Below, in pieces: positions 15,233 through 25,190 of a DNA stretch of 64,000 nucleotides. This stretch comes from Pseudanabaena sp. FACHB-2040 (GTDB lineage Bacteria > Cyanobacteriota > Cyanobacteriia > Phormidesmidales > Phormidesmidaceae): positions 177,362 through 241,361 of the forward strand of contig NZ_JACJQO010000008.1 of NCBI RefSeq assembly GCF_014696715.1. The letters are read 5' to 3'. Position 1 is the first letter of the stretch; the number at the start of each line of letters is the position of its first letter. The translations under genes were made by a program, and so were the position numbers. The notes under the pieces were generated by a model. That model was given only the letters and a program-made list of their open reading frames with translations, had not been told where the DNA came from and searched no databases.

Positions 15233-18136
15233 ATGACTGTCCCTGGCCAAAATACCTGGGAAGCCTCCGACTACCCTGTCGATGCCCCTGTCGATGCCAA
15301 CAATGACGCATTTACCTCCGTTACCGGTCGGAAGGCTGAAACAGACGATGCTCCTGTACTTCAGGTAGTACCCAATGAACCCATTTCGCCCCGCAGAGGA
15401 CTCGGCATTGGCTTCAAAGCCACGGTCCTAGCGGCGGTGTTTGGCGTGCTGCCGGTGTTAGTGGTCGGTAACGTGGCGTACCGATCGGCTAACCAGTCGA
15501 TCACTGAGCGGATTGCTCAAGAAGAAATTTCCGGGGTAGATCAGCTCTCCGACCAGCTGCGTCGGTTTTTACAGGAGCGCGTTGCCAACGCCAGCACAGT
15601 CGCCAATATCACCCAGGAATCAGGTCTGTTTGCCAGCGATCTAGAGCCGAGGGAAAAGGCAGCCATCACCGCGCGGTTGACCCGAGAGCTGACGCAGTTC
15701 GTGCAGGACTATCGCACCTACTCCAGTCTGGGAATATTCAGCGTCAATGGCGATGTTCTGGTGCAGTCTACAGGCTCTGCTCAGGAGGTGAACCAGCAGG
15801 GGGCCGCCTATTTCCAGCAGGTGCTCTCGACGCAGGCCCCAGTCATTAGTGAGCCGGTGGCAGTAGAGACTGCCATGGCCGATGTAGCGGCTATCTATGT
15901 AGCGGTGCCGGTCAAGGATGCTGCAGGGACAGTGCTTGGGGTGGTCGTGGCCAAGATTCCGGTGGAATTTGTGGGCAATGCTATTCTCCGTGCCGCTAGT
16001 TTGGGACAAGATACTCAATACCGATTGGTGGACAGCTCCGGCGAGATTTTCCAGAGTCTGCCCGCCGATCCTGAGAACCCTCAGGTGGGTTTGCCTGTAG
16101 CCGATCTGCTGTCCAGGTTCTCCGATGTTAACGATCAGAAACAGCGTCAGGCCTGGATCGAGACGGTTCAGGACCAAGAATTTCTGAATGCCTATGCTCC
16201 CCTACAGGGGTTTGATGCCCTGAACTGGAGCGTGGTCACCTCCATCAATACGGACTTGGCCTTTTTGCCCCAGCGCCAGCTGCTGCAGACGATTCTAGTG
16301 GGTACACTGCTGACCGGAGTCACGGCGGTACTGCTGGGGATTGTGCTGGCTCGACGTGCTACCAGACCGGTAAGCCAAGCGGCGAAAGCCGTTGAACTGC
16401 TCGGCCAAGGTCAGCTCGATGCCCGCGTACCGGTGCGGGGTAATGATGAACTGGCCATTCTGGGCATGAACGTGAACCGCATGGGAGCCCAGATTCAGGA
16501 CTTGCTGGCGACCCTGCGGCAGAATGCTGAGCAGCTGGGTTTACAAAACGACGTTCTGGCGGATCTGGCCCGTCATGAAGCGCTGATTCAGGGTGATGCC
16601 CAGGCGGCGGCGACCTCCTTTAGTGAAGCGATCGCCCGTACTCTGGGCCTGGATGTAGTGAGTGTTTGGCTGACGCAGCCAGAGCAGACTCGGCTGCTGT
16701 GCCTGTCGCGCTATCAGCAGGGGAGCAGAAAGGCTGATGTCGTTACTGCTCTGTCTATTGACGAGGTGCCAGACTATTTTGCGGCGATTGCCCAGAACCA
16801 AATCCTGAGCGTGACCCATGTTGCCGACCATCCGGCGAGCCGGGAGCTGCAGGCCGAAAATGCCCTTGCCCCCACGACCGTTTCTCTGCTGGAGGTGCCG
16901 ATTCAGATTACCGGTACCGTGGTTGGCAGTCTGCGCTGTGAGCACAGCGGCAACCCCCGCGACTGGCGGGCTGAGGAGCAAACCTTTATTGGCTCTGTAG
17001 CCAACCTAATTTCGCTGGCGCTTGAGAGCGAAGTGCTGCAGGGAGAGGTGAGCCATCTGCTGGATGTGGTGTCGGAGGTAGAAGACGGCAACCTGACGGT
17101 TCAGGCTCGGGTGAGCGATCGCACCACCGGTCTGGTCGCCGATACCTTCAACCGCCTGATTGAGCGGCTGGCGGACGTGCTCAAGCAGGTAACGGATACG
17201 GCCCAGCAGGTCACGGTGAGCGCGAACCAGCAAAAAACTCAGGCTAGCCTGATTTCGGCCAATGCCGACAAGCAGGTCACCGGGGTAAACCAGATTCTGA
17301 CGTTGACGGCCCAGGTGCAGACCCTGGCCGAGGCAACCGCCCACCAGGTCGAAACTACCAGCGCCTCTCTGCAGGCGGTGCAGACGACGGTGGCCGCAGG
17401 CCAGCAAGCCATTACCAACCTAACGTCGGGTATCGGCATTCTGCAGGAAGGCAGCGATCGCATTATCCAACAGATGAAGACCCTGGGAGAATTTGTTGGC
17501 CTGGCCGATCAGTTTGTCCAAGATCAGACTCAGGTGGCCTCACTCACTCAGACCCTGGCTCTAAACGCATCGCTGGTCGCCGCTCGAGCCGCCGAACAGC
17601 GCGACCCCCGTCAGTTTGTAGTGGCGGCGCGGGAATTTAGCTCCATTGCTAATCAGGTTAGCCAGCTGGCCCAGCAAACCAACAACAGCCTGACCACTCT
17701 GGAACAGCGCAGCGCCCAAATTCAAAGCGTTGTGTTTGCCGTTGATGCTGACGTGCAGCGGCTAGGAGGGCTAGTCGACGAGTTTACTCACGGCGTTAGC
17801 CAATCCCGGCAGGTCTTTAGCGATGTGCAGACGGTGACAGTGGCCGCGGTCGAGGCCGAAACGGCTGTCACCCAGGTCAGCCAAAACATTGTGGAGGCGG
17901 TGCAGGAAGCGGCGGCAGTAGTGCGCACCATTACCGACATCGCCACTCAAACCGCCGGGCTCACCCAGGACAACCGTCTGCAGTCGGAGCAGATGGAGAC
18001 CCTGTCTTATCAGCTTCTGGAAACTATTCAGTTCTTCCAGCTGCCCACCGCTCCCCATGGAGCGGCCCCCAACGCCTTAGCAGCCAGCCCCAGTGCTGCG
18101 TCTACTGCCGCAGGGGCTGCCGATCGCCCCCTGTGA
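15233..18136 (+). CDS. methyl-accepting chemotaxis receptor with Cache, HAMP and GAF regions (PilJ/HmpD-like)
   Basis: A 967-residue receptor. A polar N-terminus of about 60 residues is followed by a membrane helix (TVLAAVFGVLPVLVVGNVAY), a periplasmic Cache-type sensor (about 90-340, with YSSLGIFSVNGDVLVQS), and a second helix (TILVGTLLTGVTAVLLGIVL). A HAMP segment (ARRATRPVSQAAKAVELLG) and a cytoplasmic GAF-like domain (about 440-600, LGLDVVSVWL) come next, then a long coiled coil. The signalling hairpin is ALNASLVAARAAEQRDPRQF, the divergent PilJ type rather than the classical Tar/Tsr tip. It should couple to CheW and the CheA at 20651. It may receive input from the TRAP lipoprotein encoded just upstream. 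Confidence 0.88.
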   Translation: MTVPGQNTWEASDYPVDAPVDANNDAFTSVTGRKAETDDAPVLQVVPNEPISPRRGLGIGFKATVLAAVFGVLPVLVVGNVAYRSANQSITERIAQEEISGVDQLSDQLRRFLQERVANASTVANITQESGLFASDLEPREKAAITARLTRELTQFVQDYRTYSSLGIFSVNGDVLVQSTGSAQEVNQQGAAYFQQVLSTQAPVISEPVAVETAMADVAAIYVAVPVKDAAGTVLGVVVAKIPVEFVGNAILRAASLGQDTQYRLVDSSGEIFQSLPADPENPQVGLPVADLLSRFSDVNDQKQRQAWIETVQDQEFLNAYAPLQGFDALNWSVVTSINTDLAFLPQRQLLQTILVGTLLTGVTAVLLGIVLARRATRPVSQAAKAVELLGQGQLDARVPVRGNDELAILGMNVNRMGAQIQDLLATLRQNAEQLGLQNDVLADLARHEALIQGDAQAAATSFSEAIARTLGLDVVSVWLTQPEQTRLLCLSRYQQGSRKADVVTALSIDEVPDYFAAIAQNQILSVTHVADHPASRELQAENALAPTTVSLLEVPIQITGTVVGSLRCEHSGNPRDWRAEEQTFIGSVANLISLALESEVLQGEVSHLLDVVSEVEDGNLTVQARVSDRTTGLVADTFNRLIERLADVLKQVTDTAQQVTVSANQQKTQASLISANADKQVTGVNQILTLTAQVQTLAEATAHQVETTSASLQAVQTTVAAGQQAITNLTSGIGILQEGSDRIIQQMKTLGEFVGLADQFVQDQTQVASLTQTLALNASLVAARAAEQRDPRQFVVAAREFSSIANQVSQLAQQTNNSLTTLEQRSAQIQSVVFAVDADVQRLGGLVDEFTHGVSQSRQVFSDVQTVTVAAVEAETAVTQVSQNIVEAVQEAAAVVRTITDIATQTAGLTQDNRLQSEQMETLSYQLLETIQFFQLPTAPHGAAPNALAASPSAASTAAGAADRPL

Positions 18137-18194
18137 GACTCGGGCTTGCCGATCGCTCTGCCTAAGTCTACTGACTCATTATTCAGGTAATTTT

Positions 18195-20582
18195 ATGTCA
18201 ACTACCATTCCGCCTCGATCTCAAGCGGCTGAACAAACGCCTCAAACCCCTGTTAGGAATCCTTCAAGTGACGGCCCACAGGGGCAATCGACGGCACGGC
18301 TGGGACTGCGGTGGCAGGCGGCTCTGTTGGCGATCGCCGTAGGGGTGGTGCCAGTGGTGACTATCGGTGGCCTGACAGCCTGGATGACGCGCCAAGCCGG
18401 CATTCGCAAAGCCGAGCAGCAGCAGCTGGTACAGGCTCAGCTGCTGGCAGATCGCATGCGAGGGTTGCTCGTGGAGCGCTCGCGGGCAGCCCAACTGGTT
18501 GCCAGCCTGGCCATGTTTGCAGAGGGTGACCGCCGTCAGGCGACTTCATTGGCCCAAAAAAAAGAAGTGCTGAATCAGGTGGTGGCGGAGAGTGAAGCCG
18601 CCAGCATGGCCTTTCTAGACCCCCAGGGCCAGCCCCTAGTCCAGTCTGACGCTAGCAATCCGCTGCCCGAAAACCTGGGCGATCGCGACTTTTTTCAGCA
18701 AGCCATGCAGTCGCGGCGGACGACCGTAGCGACGCTGGATGCAGAGGCTAATGACCAAGGGCAGATCGAACTGGTGGCCCCGGTGATTGATCGCAACAGC
18801 AACCAGCCAGTGGGGGCGATCTGGATGCAGATTCCCCTAGCCGCGATCGCGCCGCTGTTTGAGCGCCATTTAGAAACCGGCAGTGAGTGGCATTTCTTCA
18901 CCGGAGAGGGCGAGTTTGTGGTCGGTAGCCAGCCCAGCTATTTGGCCAGTACGGTCGCTCAAACGTTTAGCGGCATGCTGGAACAGCACGCCGCCCGGCA
19001 GTCGGCTGCCGCCATTTTCCCGGCTGCTGGTGGCCATGCTCTGGTCAGCTATGCACCCGTGGAAACTATCGATGGCCTGGGCGATCCTAACCTGGGGGCA
19101 CTGCTCACCACCGATACGGCGATCGCCCTAGCTCCGATCCGGCAACAGATGCTGCTCTTGCTGCTGGGAACGGCAGCGGCGGCAGGGACAGGTGCGATCG
19201 CTCTGGTCTTGTTTGCCAGACGCACCGCTGCACCCATCGTAGCCGCCACCCAGGCGATCGAAAACCTGAGGCAAGGGGCCTTTAACCACCGTCTCATGGG
19301 GCCGGAGCCGTGTCCAGGGTCAGGGGAACTGGCTGTCCTCAGCACCGCCATTGACCAGTTAGCCCAACACTTGCAGTCGTCCTTTGCCGCGCTAGAGCAG
19401 ACTCAGGCTGAGCTAGCGCAGCAGCTTGACCAGCGCACCACCGTTCAAGACAGCCAGACTCAGACTTTGCAGCACGAGCTAGAACAGCTCCTGAGCGCCT
19501 TTTCATCCGTGAGGATGGGGGACTTGACTGTCACTGCGGCGGTTAACCCGACGGTGATGGGGCAGTTGGCAGCAGCCTTTAATCAGGTGATTGAGCGATT
19601 AGGTCAGATGCTGGCGGCGGTATCAGCCATTGCCACCGAGGTCACCCAGTCGGCCGGCGACGTGGAAACGCTAGCGGTCAATATGTCCAGCCAGGCCGAT
19701 CAGCACGTGCAGTCCGTCAGCCGGGTGCAGTCGCTGGTGGAAACTATCCAAACCCTATGCCAAGACCATCAACAGCAGGTGACTGTAACCATTGATGCGA
19801 TCGCACACGGTCAGCTGGCCGTGGGCCAAGGGCAGCAGGACATGGACGCCATAAACAGCAACGTGGGCAGCCTGCAGCGAGAAACCCAGCAGATGGTTGG
19901 GCGCACCCAAACCCTGACCAGCTATGTCGATCTAGCGACTCAATTCGTGAAAGACCAGAAGCGGATAGCCTCCCTAACTCGGGTGCTGGCCCTGAACGCC
20001 TCTATGCTTTCAACCCGCGCCTCTGAACAGCAAGACCCCACCCAATTTGCCGCGGTCACTCGGGAGTTTGAGACTATTGCCAGCCAGGTTAATGACCTGG
20101 CCGCCGAAACCAACCAAAGTCTAGTGGTTCTACAGCGCCGTACCGAACAGATTCAAACCGTGGTATCGGGCTTGAACCACGACGTGGAGGGCATTAGCCA
20201 GCAGGCCGACAGCCTCACATCCGGTATCAGCCAGGCCAATCAGACCTTCGAACAAATTCGGACCGCGATGGCTCAGGTGGCGGCTCTGGGGCAGCAGGTG
20301 ACCCAGGTCAGTCAGGCGATCGCAGGTAGGGCCGCAACCACCCTAGAGTCAATTCAGCCAATGGCCCAGGTCGCCGCTGCCACCTCTACCCAAGCCCATG
20401 CTATCTGCCTGCAGTCACAGTCACTGGCTGCGATCGCCCACAGCCTCGATCGCAATGTCACCTATTTTCAACTGCCCTCTCTAGCCCATGCTCCAGTCCC
20501 TCCGTCGACGCCTGAGGTCGATGCCGCTACTGACGTGGCGGCCACCACTGCTGCCACAGATGCGATCGAGGTTCACCCTTAA
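18195..20582 (+). CDS. second methyl-accepting chemotaxis receptor, GAF-less (PilJ-like)
   Basis: A 795-residue receptor from the ATG at 18195; an upstream in-frame start at 18093 would overlap the previous gene and is less likely. It has a first membrane helix (ALLAIAVGVVPVVTIGGLTA), a Cache-type periplasmic sensor (about 85-310), a second helix (LLLLLGTAAAAGTGAIALVL), a HAMP segment, and then a coiled-coil signalling domain directly, without the GAF domain of its neighbour. The hairpin tip reads ALNASMLSTRASEQQDPTQF, close to that of the first receptor, so the pair are tandem paralogues. It has a Gln-rich helical C-terminus. It lies between the first receptor and the CheA kinase. Confidence 0.88.
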   Translation: MSTTIPPRSQAAEQTPQTPVRNPSSDGPQGQSTARLGLRWQAALLAIAVGVVPVVTIGGLTAWMTRQAGIRKAEQQQLVQAQLLADRMRGLLVERSRAAQLVASLAMFAEGDRRQATSLAQKKEVLNQVVAESEAASMAFLDPQGQPLVQSDASNPLPENLGDRDFFQQAMQSRRTTVATLDAEANDQGQIELVAPVIDRNSNQPVGAIWMQIPLAAIAPLFERHLETGSEWHFFTGEGEFVVGSQPSYLASTVAQTFSGMLEQHAARQSAAAIFPAAGGHALVSYAPVETIDGLGDPNLGALLTTDTAIALAPIRQQMLLLLLGTAAAAGTGAIALVLFARRTAAPIVAATQAIENLRQGAFNHRLMGPEPCPGSGELAVLSTAIDQLAQHLQSSFAALEQTQAELAQQLDQRTTVQDSQTQTLQHELEQLLSAFSSVRMGDLTVTAAVNPTVMGQLAAAFNQVIERLGQMLAAVSAIATEVTQSAGDVETLAVNMSSQADQHVQSVSRVQSLVETIQTLCQDHQQQVTVTIDAIAHGQLAVGQGQQDMDAINSNVGSLQRETQQMVGRTQTLTSYVDLATQFVKDQKRIASLTRVLALNASMLSTRASEQQDPTQFAAVTREFETIASQVNDLAAETNQSLVVLQRRTEQIQTVVSGLNHDVEGISQQADSLTSGISQANQTFEQIRTAMAQVAALGQQVTQVSQAIAGRAATTLESIQPMAQVAAATSTQAHAICLQSQSLAAIAHSLDRNVTYFQLPSLAHAPVPPSTPEVDAATDVAATTAATDAIEVHP

Positions 20583-20650
20583 AAGTCCGCCCGGCCATCG
20601 ATCTCGCCCTGCCGCTTGTTCCCACCATCCTCTTCCGTTGCTAAAACACC

Positions 20651-23600
20651 ATGCTTAATCCTGACCAAGCTGCTTCGGCCCCGGATAACGGCACCCATTC
20701 CGCCGATGATTCTGTGGATCTGATGGAAGCGCAACTGCAGCAGGAACTGCGCAGTATGTTCGAGGTCGATACCCAAAAGGGCCTGCAAACCTACCTCGAT
20801 CAGGCGGCGCGGCTGCAGCCTCAAACCTGGGCCAAAGATATCCAGACCCTGTATCGCGTCATTCACACGATCAAAGGGGGAGCCGTGACCGTAGGGGCCG
20901 ATGGGATTTTGCAGGTTGCCACCAGCCTCGAAGACCTGCTCTCCGATCTGCGCCATCTGACCGCTGCCCCACCTCTAGAAGACCGCCAGCTCAACGATAT
21001 GCTGATAGAAGCAGGCGAACTGATCGCGGCCACGCTGCCGATCGCCAATCAGGACCAGGCTCAGGCGCAACCCGCCCTGCAGCGCCTACAGCAGCTCCGG
21101 GACCAGGTACAGCAGGCCTATTTACCGCAGTGGTCTGAGCAACAACAGATTCAGCAGGACTTTGCCCAGCAGGGGCTAGAACTGGTCGTGCTGGATCTAG
21201 AGATTGCCCTGGAAAAGCTGCCAACCTCCGGTACCCTACCCAAATCGATTATTCATAGCGCCCGCCACCTGATCGATCAGCTCGACCAGATTGGCCAAGA
21301 CTTAGGCTTCTCTGCTGGTTGGTTGGCCTTGCTCCGTCAGGCTGAAACCCTTTTGAGTGACTCCAGTATCCCCATCTGGCGCAGCCAATGGCCCCGACTG
21401 TTTCAAGCCTTAAAAGACTGTGCTAGCCAGTCTGGGCAGCCGGTTGCCTTTGAGCTGATGCTGAGTGAAGACCTGGTGCCGTCTGCCCTGGCGGCAGAAG
21501 TTGCCGACCCGGATGGGGCTGACAATTGGCTTGACCCCCAAGTTGCTGCTGCCGATATTGGGGATCTGCTAGGAGACGTAGACCACTTTTTCGATCGCCT
21601 CGACGGCCTGGGTCTGGATCTAGATCTAGATCTGGATCGCTTTGAAGAAACTGCCGATCCGCAACCCATTGACCCGGCGATGGAGCCGCTGACCACCGTA
21701 GAGGATAACTCCGATGCGTTACCTGCTGAGTTAGCCACAGAGCCGCCGACCGTCACAGTGGAAGACTGGGTGTTGCCACTCAACGCCCAAACTTGGGTGA
21801 TTGAGCCGTTCGATTCTGCTGCTATGGATGACGACGAGCGATCGCATTCAGCCCTCTCTCCCACTGATCTGGTATCAACTCCGGAGCCAATCGATGCGGC
21901 GGCTGTAGCTCCAAACCTCGACCAGACCGCCCCAGCAGCAGACTCTAGCCAAGATACTGTGCAGATTCCAGTGCCCCTAGCCAAGCTGGATCAGTCTGCC
22001 CAAGATTTGATCAACACGCTGCTGTCGGTCAGAAGCACCCAGGGACTGTATGACGTTCTCCAGGCCCAAATTTTACAAATGGTAGCCTTAGCTCAGGAGG
22101 GAGTTCAGTACGCGACCCAACTGCGCCAAATTCAAGAAGACTACGCCCTGCTAGACAACTTCAAAATCTCGGTGCGGGGTGGCAGTCGCCCCACGCTAGA
22201 GCGCTATCGTCAAGGCTATACGACCGTTAACCGGCTGCTAGAAACCAGCCTTAGGTTGTCTGAGCTAGGAGCCGAGGCCGGAAAATCTACCCAGCAAATG
22301 GCAGACAGCCTCCAATACCTAGACGGTCGCGTGCTCAAGCTCCAGACGACGGTAGAAGAAAGTCGGCTAGTGCCGTTTAGCAATCTGGGTTTCCGGGCGC
22401 GGGCAATTCTCCGCGATCTGACTACCCGCTTCCAAAAGCCCGTCCGACTGGTCGTGGTGGGGGAACGCATTGAGCTGGATGTGGGTACTGCCCGCAGTCT
22501 AGAGCCTGCCCTCCTGCACCTGATTCGTAATGCCTTTGACCATGCGATCGAAACCGTGGCCGATCGCCAGCGGTTGGGTAAACCTGAGCAAGGAACCCTC
22601 ACCCTGACCCTGCGGCGTCAAGGCAACGCCTATCAGCTCGATGTCGAGGATGACGGTCGCGGTATTGATGCCCAAGCGATTCAGGCTCGAGCTAACGCAT
22701 TGGGTCTACCGCTTACCCAGACCGACACAATGGCTGATTTGCTGGCGGTGATCTGTCAACCTGGGTTTAGTTCCGAAACCCAGGTGAGTGACCTCTCTGG
22801 GCGGGGGGTAGGGATGGATGTTGTTGTGGCTCAGATACAAAAACTCGGCGGCAAGCTGACCCTCGATACTGCGTTGGGCAGCGGCACAACCTTTCATCTT
22901 CAGTTTCCGGTGCCCCACCTGCTGGTCTCCTGTGTGGTGCTACAGGCGGGCGATCGCAGCTTTGCAATTCCCACCGAAGATATTCGCACCACGACCCTAT
23001 TCGAGACGCTGCAGGCCGTTCCTGTGAACGACCGCGATGCCGTGTATTCTTGGCAGATCGAGACGGAGGATGGTCCCATCCCCGGGCTGGATCTCCTGGA
23101 ATACTGGCAGCCCCAGAGCACCCGGCGATCGCTGGATAACACCGCCATCTGTGTCTCGGTACAGTCCAGTTTAGGGGGGCGTAGGGCTTGGCTAATCGCC
23201 GATGATCTGCTGGGGCAGACCGATCTGATCATTAATCCACTCCCCTTCCCCCTCCAGCCTGCCGAGGGCCTGATGGGCGTGAGTCTGCAACCCGACGGCA
23301 CGTTGCTACCCGTACTCAATGCCCCAACCCTAGTGGAACGACTGCACATTGCACCGAAAACTGTGGCGGAAGCGGGCCTAACCGACCCCATCAACTTTGA
23401 AGAAACGGTCGTTAGCCCCACCATTTTGATTGTGGATGATGCGGCTCTGATGCGCCGTCGCTTGGAGGCCAGTCTGACTACCCACGGCCATGAAACCCAC
23501 ACCTGTGCTGATGGCCTAGAAGCCTGGAACTGGCTCCAGACCAATCCACTACCGGCTTTGATCATCACCGATATTGAAATGCCCAATATGGACGGGTTCA

Positions 23601-23773
23601 CCCTCATCGATCGCTGCCGTCAAAAAGGCATTCAGACGCCGGTGCTGGTGGTCTCTTCCCGACTATCGGAGGACTGGTTTGAAGAAGCCCGCCGAGTCGG
23701 CGCTACCGACTACTTAACCAAAGGGTTCTCGACGCCAGAACTGCTTCAAAAAGTTGATGAGCTAATGCAATAA
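20651..23773 (+). CDS. hybrid CheA kinase with C-terminal receiver (PilL/HmpE-like)
   Basis: A 1,040-residue kinase. The N-terminal Hpt domain carries His72 in YRVIHTIKGGAVTVGA. A second helical region and an acidic, low-complexity linker (about 285-430) follow. The dimerisation and ATPase domains hold LHLIRNAFDHAIE, VEDDGRGID and SGRGVGMDVV. A CheW-like domain comes next (about 745-900), then a receiver with Asp974 in LIITDIEMPNMDGFTL and the lysine in DYLTKGFSTPEL. It should autophosphorylate under receptor control and pass phosphate to the two response regulators and its own receiver. It closes the locus; the gene order matches hmp/pil/pix systems of cyanobacteria. Confidence 0.92.
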   Translation: MLNPDQAASAPDNGTHSADDSVDLMEAQLQQELRSMFEVDTQKGLQTYLDQAARLQPQTWAKDIQTLYRVIHTIKGGAVTVGADGILQVATSLEDLLSDLRHLTAAPPLEDRQLNDMLIEAGELIAATLPIANQDQAQAQPALQRLQQLRDQVQQAYLPQWSEQQQIQQDFAQQGLELVVLDLEIALEKLPTSGTLPKSIIHSARHLIDQLDQIGQDLGFSAGWLALLRQAETLLSDSSIPIWRSQWPRLFQALKDCASQSGQPVAFELMLSEDLVPSALAAEVADPDGADNWLDPQVAAADIGDLLGDVDHFFDRLDGLGLDLDLDLDRFEETADPQPIDPAMEPLTTVEDNSDALPAELATEPPTVTVEDWVLPLNAQTWVIEPFDSAAMDDDERSHSALSPTDLVSTPEPIDAAAVAPNLDQTAPAADSSQDTVQIPVPLAKLDQSAQDLINTLLSVRSTQGLYDVLQAQILQMVALAQEGVQYATQLRQIQEDYALLDNFKISVRGGSRPTLERYRQGYTTVNRLLETSLRLSELGAEAGKSTQQMADSLQYLDGRVLKLQTTVEESRLVPFSNLGFRARAILRDLTTRFQKPVRLVVVGERIELDVGTARSLEPALLHLIRNAFDHAIETVADRQRLGKPEQGTLTLTLRRQGNAYQLDVEDDGRGIDAQAIQARANALGLPLTQTDTMADLLAVICQPGFSSETQVSDLSGRGVGMDVVVAQIQKLGGKLTLDTALGSGTTFHLQFPVPHLLVSCVVLQAGDRSFAIPTEDIRTTTLFETLQAVPVNDRDAVYSWQIETEDGPIPGLDLLEYWQPQSTRRSLDNTAICVSVQSSLGGRRAWLIADDLLGQTDLIINPLPFPLQPAEGLMGVSLQPDGTLLPVLNAPTLVERLHIAPKTVAEAGLTDPINFEETVVSPTILIVDDAALMRRRLEASLTTHGHETHTCADGLEAWNWLQTNPLPALIITDIEMPNMDGFTLIDRCRQKGIQTPVLVVSSRLSEDWFEEARRVGATDYLTKGFSTPELLQKVDELMQ

Positions 23774-24186
23774 TTCAAACCGATAAGTTGCATGTATTGG
23801 CCAGCGGAGCAGCGATCGCCAAAAGACTGGCCTTGGTGGCTGTCGCCGCTGTCGGCACAGTGTGACATGCTGCTACCACCTCCTCAGCAGCGGCGAACTA
23901 TTTGAGATCGTAAAGCAGGGATAACTCAGAGTGCGATTTGAGAGTAAGCGGCGGTTAGATTTGCGATCTGGCGGGGACAGTCGAGTCGGTCAGAATGCGA
24001 TCGCAAAGTAAGTCGCGTTTCTCGGTAGCTGACCTCAATCCTAGGTTTGGGCTCGATTGGTTATTCATTGAGGAACGCAACACTTGGCCATTCTGGCAGT
24101 CGAGTAGGATGACAGTGAGAGACAATACGCGAATTCCTGACTAGGATTGGGAAACAGGACATCCACTGATAAGGAACCTTCCTCAA
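23774..24186. other. 413-bp intergenic region after the chemotaxis locus
   Basis: No gene is visible. It contains HIP1 cores and dispersed palindromic scraps but no clear hairpin terminator with a T-run. Its right part should hold the promoter of the AraC-type regulator; AAGGAACC 9-16 bases before the TTG start is the likely ribosome site. Confidence 0.3.
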
Positions 24187-25050
24187 TTGGGCGAACTCAG
24201 ACAACGGTTTGATAATACAACTCCGGTGTTATCCAGTCAGCAAATGAGCTGGAACGGGATTTTGGTTGAGCAGTATCACCATCTTTCAAGTTCATTTGAA
24301 GTTGAATTTCCTGCCCCATCAGACCATTGGATTGTCTTACCCTTAGGGCAACCTGTCCTTGTAACCCAAAAGTCCGACGATCGCCTGCATGAATCCGTCA
24401 TTCAGAAAGGCGACAGCGTCCTTGTTCCTGCTGGACAACCGAAGTACTGGTGTCGGCGCGAAGGCATCTGCTGTGCGCTGCACATTCACTTAAAACCAGA
24501 GATGATTAGACAAACCGCTGAAGCATCTGAAATAGATACAAAGCGAATCGACCTCGTGGACTGTTCCGGTAAGCAGGATTTACAGCTTCATCAGATCGCC
24601 ATGCTGCTTTTAGCGGAGTTGAAATCAGGCGGTATGATGGGTCAATTGTATGTCGAATCATTATCTCAGGTGCTAGCAATTCATCTGATACGACACTATT
24701 GTCAGTCTGCGCTAGTCATCACGCCTGAAAATAGACGTTTAACTCACTCCCAGTTGCAGCAAGCGATCGACTATATCCACACTCACCTTGACCGAGATCT
24801 ATCACTGGCTGAACTTGCCGGAACTATCAATATTAGCCCCACTTACTTCGCGAGTTTATTCAAACGGGCAATGGGAATATCGCCGCATCAGTATGTGATT
24901 CAGCAGCGAGTGGAACGGGCAAAAGAGATGTTGGAGAGAACAGATTTAGCGATTGCAGACATTGCTTTACAAGTCGGTTTCTCCAGCCAAAGCCATTTAA
25001 CGCAACACTTTAAGCGATTCGCGGGAATGACGCCAAAGCAAGTTCGTTAA
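24187..25050 (+). CDS. AraC-family transcriptional regulator
   Basis: A 287-residue regulator. The N-terminal half (1-180) looks like a cupin-type ligand-binding domain (SFEVEFPAPSDHWIVLPLGQ, KGDSVLVPAGQPKYW). The C-terminal 100 residues form the double helix-turn-helix: LSLAELAGTINISPTYFASL and DIALQVGFSSQSHLTQHFKR, ending FAGMTPKQVR. It binds DNA and probably activates genes in response to an unknown small molecule. Translation seems to start at TTG 24187; the first in-frame ATG (24244) would clip the cupin domain. The SnoaL-like gene 140 bases downstream is a possible target. Confidence 0.88.
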   Translation: MGELRQRFDNTTPVLSSQQMSWNGILVEQYHHLSSSFEVEFPAPSDHWIVLPLGQPVLVTQKSDDRLHESVIQKGDSVLVPAGQPKYWCRREGICCALHIHLKPEMIRQTAEASEIDTKRIDLVDCSGKQDLQLHQIAMLLLAELKSGGMMGQLYVESLSQVLAIHLIRHYCQSALVITPENRRLTHSQLQQAIDYIHTHLDRDLSLAELAGTINISPTYFASLFKRAMGISPHQYVIQQRVERAKEMLERTDLAIADIALQVGFSSQSHLTQHFKRFAGMTPKQVR

Positions 25051-25190
25051 CACGAAAAGAAACACCTTAAGAATCTGACAAACTGTCCTAAGAATCTGAA
25101 AGAAGTGGAGCCTTGGAACTAGCGACACTCCAGATAGTCCGAGTGACCTACGATAGCTAGCCACTGTTTTTATCCTCAATCCTCTACTTT

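Noticed and set aside
18093..18194. upstream start for the second chemoreceptor
   Set aside because: It overlaps the previous gene in another frame and lacks membrane or signal features; the ATG at 18195 is preferred.
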